Shown here piece after piece: positions 19,597 through 30,676 of a DNA stretch of 64,000 bases (the first letter of the stretch is position 1; every line of letters begins with the position of its first letter). This DNA is from Neoarius graeffei. Its lineage: Eukaryota > Chordata > Actinopteri > Siluriformes > Ariidae. The position numbers were made by a program, and so were the translations under genes. The stretch lies in assembly GCF_027579695.1 (NCBI RefSeq), contig NC_083569.1, forward strand, positions 69,090,649 to 69,154,648, written 5' to 3'. A model generated the notes under the pieces. It saw nothing but the letters and a program-made list of their open reading frames with translations, was not told the origin of the DNA and did no database searches.

Positions 19597-22439
19597 ACGG
19601 CACGGTGGTGTAGTGGTTAGCGCTGTTGCCTCACAGCAAGAAGGTCCTGGGTTCGAGCCCCGTGTTTCCTCTGGGTGCTCTGGGTTTCCTCTGGGTGCTC
19701 CGGTTTCCCCCACAGTCCAAAGACATGCAGGTTAGGTTAACTGGTGACTCTAAATTGACCATAGGTGTGAATGTGAGTGTGAATGGTTGTCTGTGTCTAT
19801 GTGTCAGCCCTGTGATGACCTGGCGACTTGTCCAGGGTGTACCCCGCCTTTCGCCCGTAGTCAGCTGGGATAGGCTCCAGCTTGCCTGCGACCCTGAAGA
19901 ACAGGACAAGCGGCTACAGATAATGGATGGATAATTGAAGGGGGTGGCAAGGTGGTGTAGTGGTTAGCACTGTCACCTCACAGCACTAGGGTTCTGGGTT
20001 CAAGCCCAGTGAGCAACGAGGGCCTTTCTGTGCGGAGTTTGCATGTTCTCCCTGTGTCTGCATGGGTTTCCTCCGGGTGCTCCGGTTTCCCCCACAATCC
20101 AAAGACATGCAGGTTAGGTTAACTGGTGATTCTAAATTGACCGGGAGTGTGAATGGTTGTTTGTGTCTATGTGTCAGGTCTGCGATAACCTGGCGACTTG
20201 TCCAGGGTGTACCCCGTCTCTCACCCATAGTCAGCTGGGATAGGCTCCAGCTTGCGTGCGACCCTGAAGAACAGGATAAGCGGCTACAGATAATGGATGG
20301 ATAATTGAAGGGGGTGGCAAGGTGGTGTAGTGGTTAGCACTGTCACCTCACAGCACTAGGGTTCTGGGTTCAAGCCCTGTGGCCGGCGAGGGCCTTTCTG
20401 TGTGGAGTTTGCATGTTCTCCCCATGTCTGCGTGGGTTTCCTCCGGGTGCTCCGGTTTCCCCCACAGTCCAAAGACATGCAGGTTAGGTTAACTGGTGAC
20501 TCTAAATTGAGCGTAGGTGTGAATGTGAGTGTGAATGGTTGTCTGTGTCTATGTGTCAGCCCTGTGATGACCTGGCGACTTGTCCAGGGTGTACCCCGCC
20601 TTTCACCCATAGTCAGCTGGGATAGGCTCCAGCTTGCGTGCGACCCTGAAGAACAGGACAAGCGGCTACAGATAATGGATGGATAATTGAAGGGGGTGGC
20701 AAGGTGGTGTAGTGGTTAGCACTGTCACCTCACAGCACTAGGGTTCTGGGTTCAAGCCCTGTGGCCGGCGAGGGCCTTTCTGTGTGGAGTTTGCATGTTC
20801 TCCCCATGTCTGCATGGGTTTCCTCCGGGTGCTCCGGTTTCCCCCACAGTCCAAAGACGTGCAGGTTAGGTTAACTGGTGACTCTAAATAGGTGTGAATG
20901 GGAGTGTGAATGGTTGTCTGTGTCTATGTGTCAGCCCTGTGATGACCTGGCGACTTGTCCAGGGTGTACCCCGTCTCTCACCCATAGTCAGCTGGGATAG
21001 GCTCCAGCTTGCGTGCGACCCTGAAGAACAGGATAAGCGGCTACAGATAATGGATGGATAATTGAAGGGGGTGGCAAGGTGGTGTAGTGGTTAGCACTGT
21101 CACCTCACAGCACTAGGGTTCTGGGTTCAAGCCCTGTGGCCGGCGAGGGCCTTTCTGTGTGGAGTTTGCATGTTCTCCCCATGTCTGCGTGGGTTTCCTC
21201 CGGGTGCTCCGGTTTCCCCCACAGTCCAAAGACGTGCAGGTTAGGTTAACTGGTGACTCTAAATAGGTGTGAATGGGAGTGTGAATGGTTGTCTGTGTCT
21301 ATGTGTCAGCCCTGTGATGACCTGGCGACTTGTCCAGGGTGTACCCCGCCTTTCGCCTGTAGTCAGCTGGGATAGGCTCCAGCTTGCCTGCGACCCTGAA
21401 GAACAGGATAAGCGGCTACAGATAATGGATGGATAATTGAAGGGGGTGGCAAGGTGGTGTAGTGGTTAGCACTGTCACCTCACAGCACTAGGGTTCTGGG
21501 TTCAAGCCCAGTGAGCGACGAGGGCCTTTCTGTGCAGAGTTTGCATGTTCTCCTCGTGTCTGCGTGGGTTTCCTCCGGGTGCTCCGGTTTCCCCCACAGT
21601 CCAAAGACGTGCAGGTTAGGTTAACTGGTGACTCTAAATAGGTGTGAATGGGAGTGTGAATGGTTGTCTGTGTCTATGTGTCAGCCCTGTGATGACCTGG
21701 CGACTTGTCCAGGGTGTACCCCGCCTTTCACCCATAGTCAGCTGGGATAGGCTCCAGCTTGCCTGCGACCCTGAAGAACAGGATAAGCGGCTACAGATAA
21801 TGGATGGATAATTGAAGGGGGTGGCAAGGTGGTGTAGTGGTTAGCACTGTCACCTCACAGCACTAGGGTTCTGGGTTCAAGCCCAGTGAGCGACGAGGGC
21901 CTTTCTGTGTGGAGTTTGCATGTTCTCCCTGTGTCTGCGTGGGTTTCCTCCGGGTGCTCCGGTTTCCCCCACAGTCCAAAGACATGCAGGTTAGGTTAAC
22001 TGGTGACTCTAAATTGACCGGGAGTGTGAATGGTTGTTTGTGTCTATGTGTCAGGTCTGCGATAACCTGGCGACTTGTCCAGGGTGTACCCCGTCTCTCA
22101 CCCATAGTCAGCTGGGATAGGCTCCAGCTTGCGTGCGACCCTGAAGAACAGGATAAGCGGCTACAGATAATGGATGGATAATTGAAGGGGGTGGCAAGGT
22201 GGTGCACTGTAAAAAAAGAATAGTTGAGAATACTTGAAATTTCAAGGCAACAGTCTGCATTAAGAATTTTATGTTTTGCCAATGATGTGCCCATGATAAT
22301 CCAAACTATGATAAAACTGTTATCTTTATTAAGAATTCTTAATTAAGTCAATTTTCAATTCCTCATTCTGCCAACATAGATTTCTCTTTTTGCTGAACAG
22401 TGGCATTCACAGTAGTACAAAAAGGCAATTAAGGTTATC

Positions 22440-22595
22440 AGACTTTTTTGGGGGGCTTTTTTTCACCTTGATTTGGATAGGACAGTGTAGAGACAGGAAA
22501 TGAGCGGGAAATGACCTTGGGTCGGAATCGAACCTGGGTCCCCGGATTTATGGTATGGCGCCTTATCCACCTGAGCCACGACGCCATACCCACAA
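22440..22595 (-). repeat. tRNA-derived SINE family 3 (left arm of foldback)
   Basis: The minus strand reads GGCGTCGTGGCTCAGGTGGA (A-box TGGCTCAGGTGG), then AGGTTCGATTCCGACC (B box). It ends in a short body with GAAATGAGC and a pyrimidine-rich tail read toward 22440. Confidence 0.7.
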
Positions 22596-22674
22596 TGTGG
22601 GTTTTAAAAATTTTTGTAATTGTGTAGAACAGTGAAAAAAGGCATGTATGGTTTAATGATAAATTATGATAACC

Positions 22675-22835
22675 TCGGGGGCGTCGTGGCTCAGGTGGAT
22701 AAGGCGCCATATCATAAATCTGGGGACCCGAGTTCGGTTCCGACCTGAGGTCATTTCCTGATCCCTCCCCGTCTCTCTCTCCTGCTCATTTCCTGTCTCT
22801 ACGCTGTCCTATCCAAATAGAAGTAAAAAAAAAAT
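22675..22835 (+). repeat. tRNA-derived SINE family 3 (right arm of foldback)
   Basis: GGGGGCGTCGTGGCTCAGGT opens it, with AGTTCGGTTCCGACC as B box and a CTCTCTCTCCTGCTCATTTCC body. It is the inverted partner of the copy at 22440-22595 but carries about 30 extra bases in the body, so the arms are not simple mirror copies. Confidence 0.7.
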
Positions 22836-23637
22836 TGTGATTGCCTTTTTGCACTACTGTGAATGCCACTGTTCAGCAAAAAGAGAAATCTATGTTGGCA
22901 GAATGAGGAATTGAAAATTGACTTAATTAAGAATTCTTAATAAAGATAACAGTTTTATCATAGTTTGGATTATCATGGGCACATCATTGGCAAAACATAA
23001 AATTCTTAATGCAGACTGTTGCCTTGAAATTTCAAGTATTCTCAACTATTTTTTTTTACAGTGTGTAGTGGTTAGCGCTGTCACCTCACAGCAAGAAGGT
23101 TCTGGGTTCGAGCCCAGTGGCTGGTGAGGGCCTTTCTGTGTGGAGTTTGCATGTTCTCCCTGTGTCCGCGTGGGTTTCCTCCGGGTGCTCCGGTTTCCCC
23201 CACAGTCCAAAGACATGCAGGTTAGGTTAACTGGTGACTCTAAATAGGTGTGAATGTGAGTGTGAATGGTTGTCTGTGTCTATGTGTCAGCCCTGTGATG
23301 ACCTGGCGACTTGTCCAGGGTGTACCCCGCCTTTCGCCCGTAGTCAGCTGGGATAGGCTCCAGCTTGCCTGCGACCCTGAAGAACAGGATAAGCGGCTAC
23401 AGATAATGGATGGATAATTGAAGGGGGTGGCAAGGTGGTGTAGTGGTTAGCACTGTCACCTCACAGCACTAGGGTTCTGGGTTCAAGCCCAGTGAGCGAC
23501 AAGGGCCTTTCTGTGTGAAGTTTGCATGTTCTCCCCGTGTCCGTGTGGGTTTCCTCTGGGTGCTCCGGTTTCCCCGACAGTTCAAAGACATGCAGGTTAG
23601 GTTAACTGGTGACTCTAAATTGACCGTAGGTGTGAAT

Positions 23638-23924
23638 TTGTACAATGCCACTGTATAACTGTGGTACACTGTCTTACCATGTATCCTTAACTCAGGTGCA
23701 GTATATGTATATAGGAATCATTGTATATAAAATCACTTCATTTTGCTTTTACTTAAGTTATTGAACTTATTTAAATTTATTTTATTTTTATTTATTTATT
23801 CTTTTTTTAAGACTATTTTATCTTCTATTATTAGACATGTTTACTTCTTCTTTGATTCAGGAGCTTGGTTGCAAATTTTAATTTCCCTCCGGGGATTAAT
23901 AAAGTAATTCTGATTCTGAATGTG
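23638..23924 (+). repeat. LINE 3' tail (L2/CR1 type) inserted in the SINE array
   Basis: AT-rich sequence ending TTTCCCTCCGGGGATTAATA, then AAGTAATTCTGATTCTG, the usual 3' end of fish L2/Rex-type LINEs with a short tandem tail. SINE sequence resumes directly on both sides. Confidence 0.7.
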
Positions 23925-24106
23925 AATGGTTGTTTGTGTCTATGTGTCAGCCCTGTGATAACCTGGTGACTTGTCCAGGGTGTATCCCGCCTCTCGCACA
24001 GGATAAGCGGTTACGGATAATGGATGGATAATTGAAGCATCTATAACCAGACTTGGATGATATTTCAACCATGTGACTGTTAGATTTGTTTCTAGTGTTG
24101 TAGTTA

Positions 24107-24376
24107 TCTCATCTCATCTCATTATCTGTAGCCGCTTTATCCTGTCCTACAGGCAAGCTGGAGCCTATCCCAGCTGACTACGGGCGAAAGGCGGGGTACA
24201 CCCTGGACAAGTGGCCAGGTCATCACAGGGCTGACACATAGACACAGACAACCATTCACACTCACATTCACACCTACGCTCAATTTAGAGTCACCAGTTA
24301 ACCTAACCTGCATGTCTTTGGACTTCTTGCTGTGAGGCGACAGTGCTAACCACTACACCACTGTGCCACCCCTATT
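24107..24376 (-). repeat. SINE family 1, internally deleted copy
   Basis: The minus-strand head and body are present, but the segment between the B box and the ATGCAGGTTAGG region is missing, giving about 270 bp instead of about 365. Confidence 0.85.
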
Positions 24377-24649
24377 TATGAGATAGTAAGTCATAATTAT
24401 GATAAAGTTATCTAATTATTATGAGATATTAAGCCATTATTATGAGAACTTAATTCATATTCATGAGAATCCTCATTATTATTATGGTGGCAGGAGCAGG
24501 CTTCCAGAGAACAGAGCCTATTATCTACAGCACTTCCCCCCCATTCCCCATCTCACGCATGGCTCCAGGAAATATCATTCCCTGCTGTTATACTTTACAC
24601 GCATTAATGCCCTCAAAAGTTCCCATTCATGTTGAAACCTGCAGGCTGC

Positions 24650-26118
24650 TTAACCCTTTGATGTAAAACATATGCACACCCCTTCTAATGCACAACATGG
24701 GTCAAAAATGACCTGCATTCATTTTCCAGGTTATTTCATGCTGACTGAGTTTTTCTTTGCTCTATCTTTTGAAATCAATTTATTTTATGATTGAATATTC
24801 CAAGTATTCTTTGAATATCTCATCTTGTTTTTAATTACCACAAATCATTAATTTAATTTTTTCTTTCCTACTTTATGAACAAAAATACTTTTTATATTAC
24901 TACACATGGGTCATCCAAGTGTGATTTAAAATTAAATGTCTTAATACTATAATAATAATTTGTTTCAAGTAATTACTTTAGCAGTGAATGGGGCCAGTTA
25001 TTTATTTATTAACTATGTAGTTAACTAAGCCAACTACAATAAAATTAGCTAACTAAAGTAGAATATGTCAACAGCTCGGTAGCTAATAGTAATTACTTGT
25101 AACTTTCTGACAAGTAATCTACTCACTCTCAAGGTAACCTAAACATAATATTTTTTTTTCTAAGGTAATGTTAGAACAATTGAAAAACATTACTTCCATG
25201 TATTAGATGGGCAAAGGGCGCTGTGCTGTGCTGAGCTGCGAAATGTCTGACACAAGCACAATTCACAGTTCCCACCAAACGCTGGAGTAAATGCATGCGG
25301 GTCGTTTCTGACCCATGTGTGTAAACTTGATGTAGAATTACAAAAGCTGTGCTTGTTCATAACTTAAGAAAGGAAAAATAAAAATGATGATTTGTGCTAA
25401 ACAAAAACAAGATATTTACTGCATATTTGGAAAAGTAAATGACAAAATGAATTCATTTCAAAAGTATATCATAGAAACACTCAGCCATACATGAAATAAC
25501 CTGGAAAATGAATGCAGGTCGTTTTTGACCCATGTTGTGCATTAGAAGGGTAGTGATACAAAAAGGGTTTTTATTCAAAAAGCAAGAAAGGAAAAAATAA
25601 AATAAGGATGTATGATGATCAAAAACGGCGGCACGGTGGTGTAGTGGTTAGCACTGTCGCCTCACAGCAAGAAGGTCCGGGTTCGAGCCCCATGGCTGGT
25701 GAAGGCCTTTCTGTGTGGAGTTTGCATGTTCTCCCCGTGTCCGCGTGGGTTTCCTCCGGGTGCTCCAGTTTCCCCGACAGTCCAAAGACATGCAGGTTAG
25801 GTTAACTGGTGACTCTAAATTGACCGTAGGTGTGAATGTGAGTGTGAATGGTTGTCTATGTGTCAGCCCTGTAATGACCTGGCGACTTGTCCAGGGTGTA
25901 CCCCGCCTTTCGCCTGTAGTCAGCTGGGATAGGCTCCAGCTTGCCTGCGACCCTGTAGAAGGATAAAGCGGCTACAGATAATGAGATGAGATGATCAAAA
26001 ACAAGTTAATTGAGGAATACCTTGAATACTGAATGATGGAATTAATTTATTGCAAAGATATAGAAGATAAAAACTCAGCCGGGTCACTTTTGACCCATGT
26101 TTTGCATCAAAGGGTTAA
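24650..26118. mobile_element. piggyBac-like non-autonomous element, palindromic, carrying a SINE
   Basis: Borders are TTAACCCTTTGATG at 24650 and CATCAAAGGGTTAA at 26118: TTAA targets with CCCTTTG-type ends, as in piggyBac. The motif GGGTCAAAAATGACC and variants recur near both ends and inside. A second inverted pair, CCCTTCTAATGCACAACATG at about 24676 and its inverse ending at about 25551, with arms near 60 bp, lies within it. This suggests an element nested in, or rearranged from, a relative. No transposase frame is present. Confidence 0.75.
25627..25990 (+). repeat. SINE family 1 inside the piggyBac-like element
   Basis: Full-length copy starting GGCGGCACGGTGGTG and ending in a GATGAGATGA tail. 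ATGATCAAAAAC precedes it and is repeated directly after it as the target duplication. Confidence 0.9.
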
Positions 26119-26690
26119 TCACACCATGCCAGGCATTTGTTCCTTAAAGATAGATAACACTTTTTTAAAATGCCTTTATGACTTATTTCAGTGTTTTCCT
26201 TGACATAAATGTTCGTGTTTCTCATTGAGCGTTAATAATACGAAATAAAACATACTGATGGACCCATAGTGGGATGCGTTTCCTCTGATTTGTGCACTGC
26301 AGTTACGTAACTGTGCCCCACACACAGGAGATCCAATGAGGGACTGTGCTAAATGCACTGAGGGCGTTACTTACTCTAAAGCCCCGCCCCCTGGGGGGGT
26401 TCTGGCGCGCTGCCCGCATGACAGGTGGCCCTGTGGTTAGTTTGTCAAACAGCCCTGCCATTAGCAAAGCCTTGGGATGCTCCTGCTGCTTCATTAGCCA
26501 ACTGCTCTGAGCATTACAGTGTCACACTGCAGAAGTCTGGCTCAGTAACTGCCCAGTGCAATCATGCATAAACTGCAAACTTTTTTTTCTTCTGTCTGAA
26601 AATGATTTTTCTACTATCTTTTTACTGCAAAACCAAAGTTATGAAATAAAATTATTAGAATAATTATATTATTATATCCCTCATCAGAAA
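26119..26690. other. Spacer, nothing recognised
   Basis: No coding or repeat structure was recognised apart from a short CG-rich patch near 26385-26425. Confidence 0.5.
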
Positions 26691-27097
26691 ATTCCCATGC
26701 AGGGATTGGCCAAAGATGGCTCACATGACATAAAATAGTTCCACCATTGATTAAGCAATGTATTTTGTGATGTCAAAAATAATTTAAAAAAATGGATATG
26801 ATGTGAGTCAGTCATGGTATATCCTGGATATACCATGAACTGGCATCACAATTTCAAGCTATACAGCTGACTCGAGTCACAGCTGTGGCTCCACAAGCAT
26901 TTCTGTGTGTCGATCTATGTATCATGACCATGCCTAGCGAGGCAGGCGATAGCATGGTACATTGCACATGCACGGGTCAAAGGTCGCTCTGATGTAAACA
27001 ACAAACATGGCTGTCTCTAGTGAGTTTATGCCAAAATTCTCTCAACACTTTTAGTCTGGAATTTTTTGAGCAGGGATATAAATCTAATATACCATGC

Positions 27098-27245
27098 ACT
27101 GAGAGGCACGGGTAATTATGGATTCTCTTCAGTGACTGATATTGTACTATTTTCTTCAGGGTTGCGCCCCTCACAAAATAGTACAATGCCAGTCACCTCA
27201 GAGAATCCATAATTTCAACCGGAGCCTCTCAGTGCATGGTATATT
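27098..27245. repeat. Imperfect inverted repeat (hairpin) of about 150 bp
   Basis: The arms ATACCATGCACTGAGAGGC...TATGGATTCTC and the inverse GAGAATCCATA...GCCTCTCAGTGCATGGTAT face each other around a short loop near 27165. It is probably a MITE or the terminal hairpin of an older transposon; a microRNA precursor is less likely given the length. Confidence 0.65.
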
Positions 27246-27713
27246 TGATTACCGTGCATTCTCTTTCACTGTGACATATCCAGGCTATGGCTGTTTAGTT
27301 TATCGGCCACTATCCAATGATCATGGTCAATATAATTGGCCCATTTCCTTTCGTTCTTTTTTTTTTTAAGATTCAATACAGACCCAGCTGATCAAAGAGC
27401 TTCTGGCTTATGTGTGTATTCTATACATATAGCATAGTTCTTGGGCATGTTATAAAACTTACATGAGCCTCTGTAGAGCTTGTACTACTGTTGAGGGAGT
27501 AGTTTATCTGCCTGTGTGTAAGTTCTTGTAACACTATTTATACAAACATTATTTCAATAAATACACAACCCTGATTCCGAAAAAAGTTGGATACTGTGTA
27601 AAATGTAAATAAAAACAGAATACAATGATTTGCAAATGTTTTTCAACCTATATTCAATTAAATACAATACAAAGACAAAATATTTCATGTTCAAACTGAT
27701 AAACTTTATTGTT

Positions 27714-28092
27714 CATCTCATCTCATCTCATCTCATCTCATTATCTCTAGCCGCTTTATCCTTCTACAGGGTCGCAGGCAAGCTGGAGCCTATCCCAGCT
27801 GACTATGGGTGAAAGGCGGGGTACCCCCTGGACAAGTCGCCAGGTCATCACAGGGCTGACACATAGACACAGACAACCATTCACACTTACGGTCAATTTA
27901 GAGTCACCAGTTAACCTAACCTGCATGTCTTTGGACTGTGGGGGAAACCGGAGCACCCGGAGGAAACCCACGCGGACACGGGGAGAACATGCAAACTCCA
28001 CACAGGAAGGCCCTCGCCGGCCCCGGGGCCCGAACCCAGGACCTTCTTGCTGTGAGGTGACAGCGCTAACCACTACACCACCGTGCCGCCCC
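27714..28092 (-). repeat. SINE family 1 with AACTTTATTGTT target duplication
   Basis: A full-length minus copy with a long CATCT-repeat tail (inverse of GATGA). It is flanked by AACTTTATTGTT at 27702-27713 and at 28093-28104. Confidence 0.9.
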
Positions 28093-28290
28093 AACTTTAT
28101 TGTTGTTGTTGTTTAATAAATATACACTCATTCTGAATTTGATAAATTTTATTGTTGTTGTTGTTTAATAAATATACACTCATTCTGAATTTGATAAACT
28201 TTATTGTTGTTGTTTAATAAATATACACTCATTCTGAATTTGATAAACTTTATTGTTGTTGTTGTTGTTTAATAAATATACACACATTCT
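28093..28290 (+). repeat. Tandem repeat of about 60 bp, four units
   Basis: AACTTTATTGTTGTTGTTG, then TTTAATAAATATACACTCAT, then TCTGAATTTGAT, repeated four times with varying numbers of GTT. It starts exactly at the SINE target duplication. Confidence 0.9.
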
Positions 28291-28704
28291 GAATTTGATG
28301 CCTGCAACACGTTACAAAAGAGTTGGGACGGGGCAACAAAATACTGGGAAAGTTGTGGAAGGCTCAAAAAACACTTGTTTGGAACATTTTACAGGTAACT
28401 GGTAATTGGAAAGGCTCAGTCAATCACAAGCAAGGATGGTGTGAGGTTCACCACTTTGTGGAAAACTGCATGGGCAAATCATCCAACACTTTAAGAACAA
28501 CATTTCTCAACATACAGTTCCAAGGAATTTAGTGATTTCACCATCAACAATCCATAATATCATCAAACGATTCAGAGAATCCAGAGAAAGCTCTACATGT
28601 AAGAGGCAAGACTGAGAACCAACATTGAACCCCCATGACCTTCGATCCCTCAGGTGGCACTGCATTAAAAAATTGACATGATTGTATAAAGGATATTACT
28701 ATAT

Positions 28705-28706
<2 letters not shown>

Positions 28707-28768
<62 letters not shown>
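28707..28768. repeat. (TA)n microsatellite
   Basis: About 30 TA units. Confidence 0.95.
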
Positions 28769-28770
<2 letters not shown>

Positions 28771-29510
28771 GGCCAAATTCTCTGGGTCTGGACTCATCTG
28801 AAACAGACTGACACAAAGAGGAAAAGTGTGCTGTGGTCTGACAAATCCACATTTCAAATTGTTTTAGGAAATCATTAATGTTGTGTCCTCCGGGCTAAAG
28901 AGTAAACAGACCATCTGGGCTGTTACCAGCACAAAGTTCAAAAGCTAGCATCTGTGATAGTATGGGGGTGTGTTCGTGTCCATGGCATGGTTAACTTGCA
29001 CATCTGTGAAGGCTTCATTAACGCTGTAAGGTACATGCAGGTTTTTGGAGCTGCCATCCATTTGACATCTTTTTCAGGGATGTCCCTTCTTATTCCAGCA
29101 AGACAATGCCAAGCCACATTCTGTACATGTTACAACAGATAGGTTTCGTCATTAAAAAAAAAAAAAAAAAAAACAGGTGCTAAACTGGCCTGCCGGCCTC
29201 CCATTGAAAATATCTGGTGAATTATGAAGTGCAAACTAAGACAACAGAGACCCCGGACTGCTGAGCAACTGAAGTTGTATATCAAACCAGAATGGGAAGG
29301 AATTTCACATACAAAACTTCAACAATTGGTGTCCTCAGTTCCCAAAAGATTTCCGAGTGTTGTTAAAAGAAAAGGCGATGTAACACAGTGGTAAATATGT
29401 CCCAATTTTTTTGGAATTTGTTGCAGGCATCAAATTCAGAATGAGTGCATATTTTCAAAAAACATTAAAGTTTATCAGTTTGAATATTAAATAGCTTGTC
29501 TTTGTGTACA

Positions 29511-30200
29511 TTTTCAGACAGTCTCACTTCTCTTCCACAAAGAGCCTGGCAGCTGACAGTGGCAGAAATAAATATAAAAACTGAGCGAGTTCACTTTACA
29601 GAGAAAGAGGAAGCTATCTACCCATCGGAGCATTGCGTGTCTGATACTGATACAAATCTACTTTCACAGAATGTGTCTCGTGTTCGTGCACAAACTATGC
29701 GTTCCTGGAATAAAATCCATCACTGGATTTGAAATATGATATATCCCCAATCCAGTGTATCTTCAAATGTAATATTTTCTCTTCAGCCAAACTGAAGAAA
29801 CTCAGAGTCAACTTGGGCTAGTTTCATCTGTATACTAGGTTTCAGCATTCTGAGGAAGTAGAACATTTTAAAAAGAAGAAAAACGCATGTTCCTCTTAAC
29901 AATGTTTCAGGTTGTCTGCTACACAGATCCTTACAGTGAAAAGGGTTAATAATCGGTGCCGGGAGAACGCCACCTGTGGCAGAACTCATCACCTGCTTGG
30001 TGGACTTGCAGCTCAATTTGCTGAGTTCACAAAAATAGGCTGGGACTCTGAGAGACTCGTAGTCAGGGGACAGAGGACAGTGCTTTGGTAGATACAGGCC
30101 TTAGTAAATAATCAATACGTAACATTACGCTCAGCAAATACTGGAGATAGAGTGTGTTACCTGAAGCCTGGGTATAGTGCAAAGTCATGAGTCATGCTGA
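29511..30200. other. Spacer, nothing recognised
   Basis: Short open frames show no family resemblance. No repeat was recognised before the CA run at about 30209-30236. Confidence 0.5.
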
Positions 30201-30203
30201 TAC

Positions 30204-30240
<37 letters not shown>

Positions 30241-30417
30241 TGCTGTGAATGGTCTCAGTGCTGGGACATTTGCTGCATTGTATTGTTTAGTGCTGTATTG
30301 GGATTTTGTGCACATTCAAAAAAGATCACAGCAAAATGATTCATTAATGAACAATTCATACTTTTGGTGGGGTTCAACTGCTTCCTTCCCTCTATTCAAG
30401 TGTTGTGTCAAGACGCC

Positions 30418-30448
30418 TTTCTCTCTCTCTCTCACACTCACACACACA

Positions 30449-30495
<47 letters not shown>
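30418..30495. repeat. (CT)n/(CA)n microsatellite
   Basis: Mixed CT and CA runs. Frames of alternating serine/leucine or arginine/glutamate through it are artefacts. Confidence 0.95.
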
Positions 30496-30499
<4 letters not shown>

Positions 30500-30676
30500 C
30501 ACACACCAATTACCCCAGGTCTGGTCTGGGGCCTTAGAGGATGCAAGCTCTTTTGTATGCTTTGATTTGTATACTCCTCTTGTCAACTTTTTCTTCAAAT
30601 CCTACAGCAGGATTCACCTCACACACACACGCACACACATTTTAGATGTTTAATAATGAGAAAGGTTACTAGTATA

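Larger units (their letters stand above)
22205..23063. mobile_element. Foldback element with CACTG ends and an inverted pair of SINEs
   Basis: Begins CACTGTAAAAAAAGAATAGT and ends with the inverse (TTTTTTTACAGTG). The outer arms match for about 230 bp each (22205-22435 and 22835-23063). Inside them, two copies of a different tRNA-derived SINE face each other, leaving a loop of about 80 bp. It splits one unit of the SINE array, and the duplicated target is only TG. CACTG termini and a 2-bp target duplication suggest a CACTA/EnSpm-like non-autonomous element, but this is not certain. Confidence 0.8.
19597..24040 (+). repeat. Tandem array of SINE family 1 units (SINE-derived satellite)
   Basis: Nine consecutive units in one orientation. 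After a first unit (19597-19932), each starts with ATTGAAGGGGGTGGCAAGGT and contains the SINE A box, B box and body. Unit starts fall at about 19933, 20303, 20685, 21060, 21435, 21810, 22180 and 23416, giving periods of 370, 382, 375, 375, 375 and 370 bp, then one unit lengthened by an inserted foldback element. Units at 21060 and 21435 share a short deletion (CTCTAAATAGGTGTGAATGG) with the one at 20685. Units at 19933 and 21810 share rare variants (TTGACCGGGAGTG, CAGGTCTGCGATAACC). This points to unequal crossover or conversion rather than separate SINE insertions. Confidence 0.92.
27566..29510 (+). mobile_element. Decayed Tc1-like transposon interrupted by SINE and tandem repeats (family Tc1-d)
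   Basis: The left end ACAACCCTGATTCCG resembles the Tc1-a end. The right side near 29400-29510 mirrors the left subterminal AAACTGATAAACTTTA stretch. Transposase echoes are visible (VWGCVRVHGMVNLHICEGFI at about 28960-29030), but the frame is badly broken. Contained insertions are a SINE (27714-28092), a 60-bp tandem repeat (28093-28290) and a TA microsatellite (28707-28768). Confidence 0.75.

Noticed and set aside
19597-24040. Regularly spaced identical repeats that might be taken for a CRISPR array
   Set aside because: The units are about 370 bp SINE sequences with Pol III boxes in a vertebrate genome, without short repeats or unique spacers.
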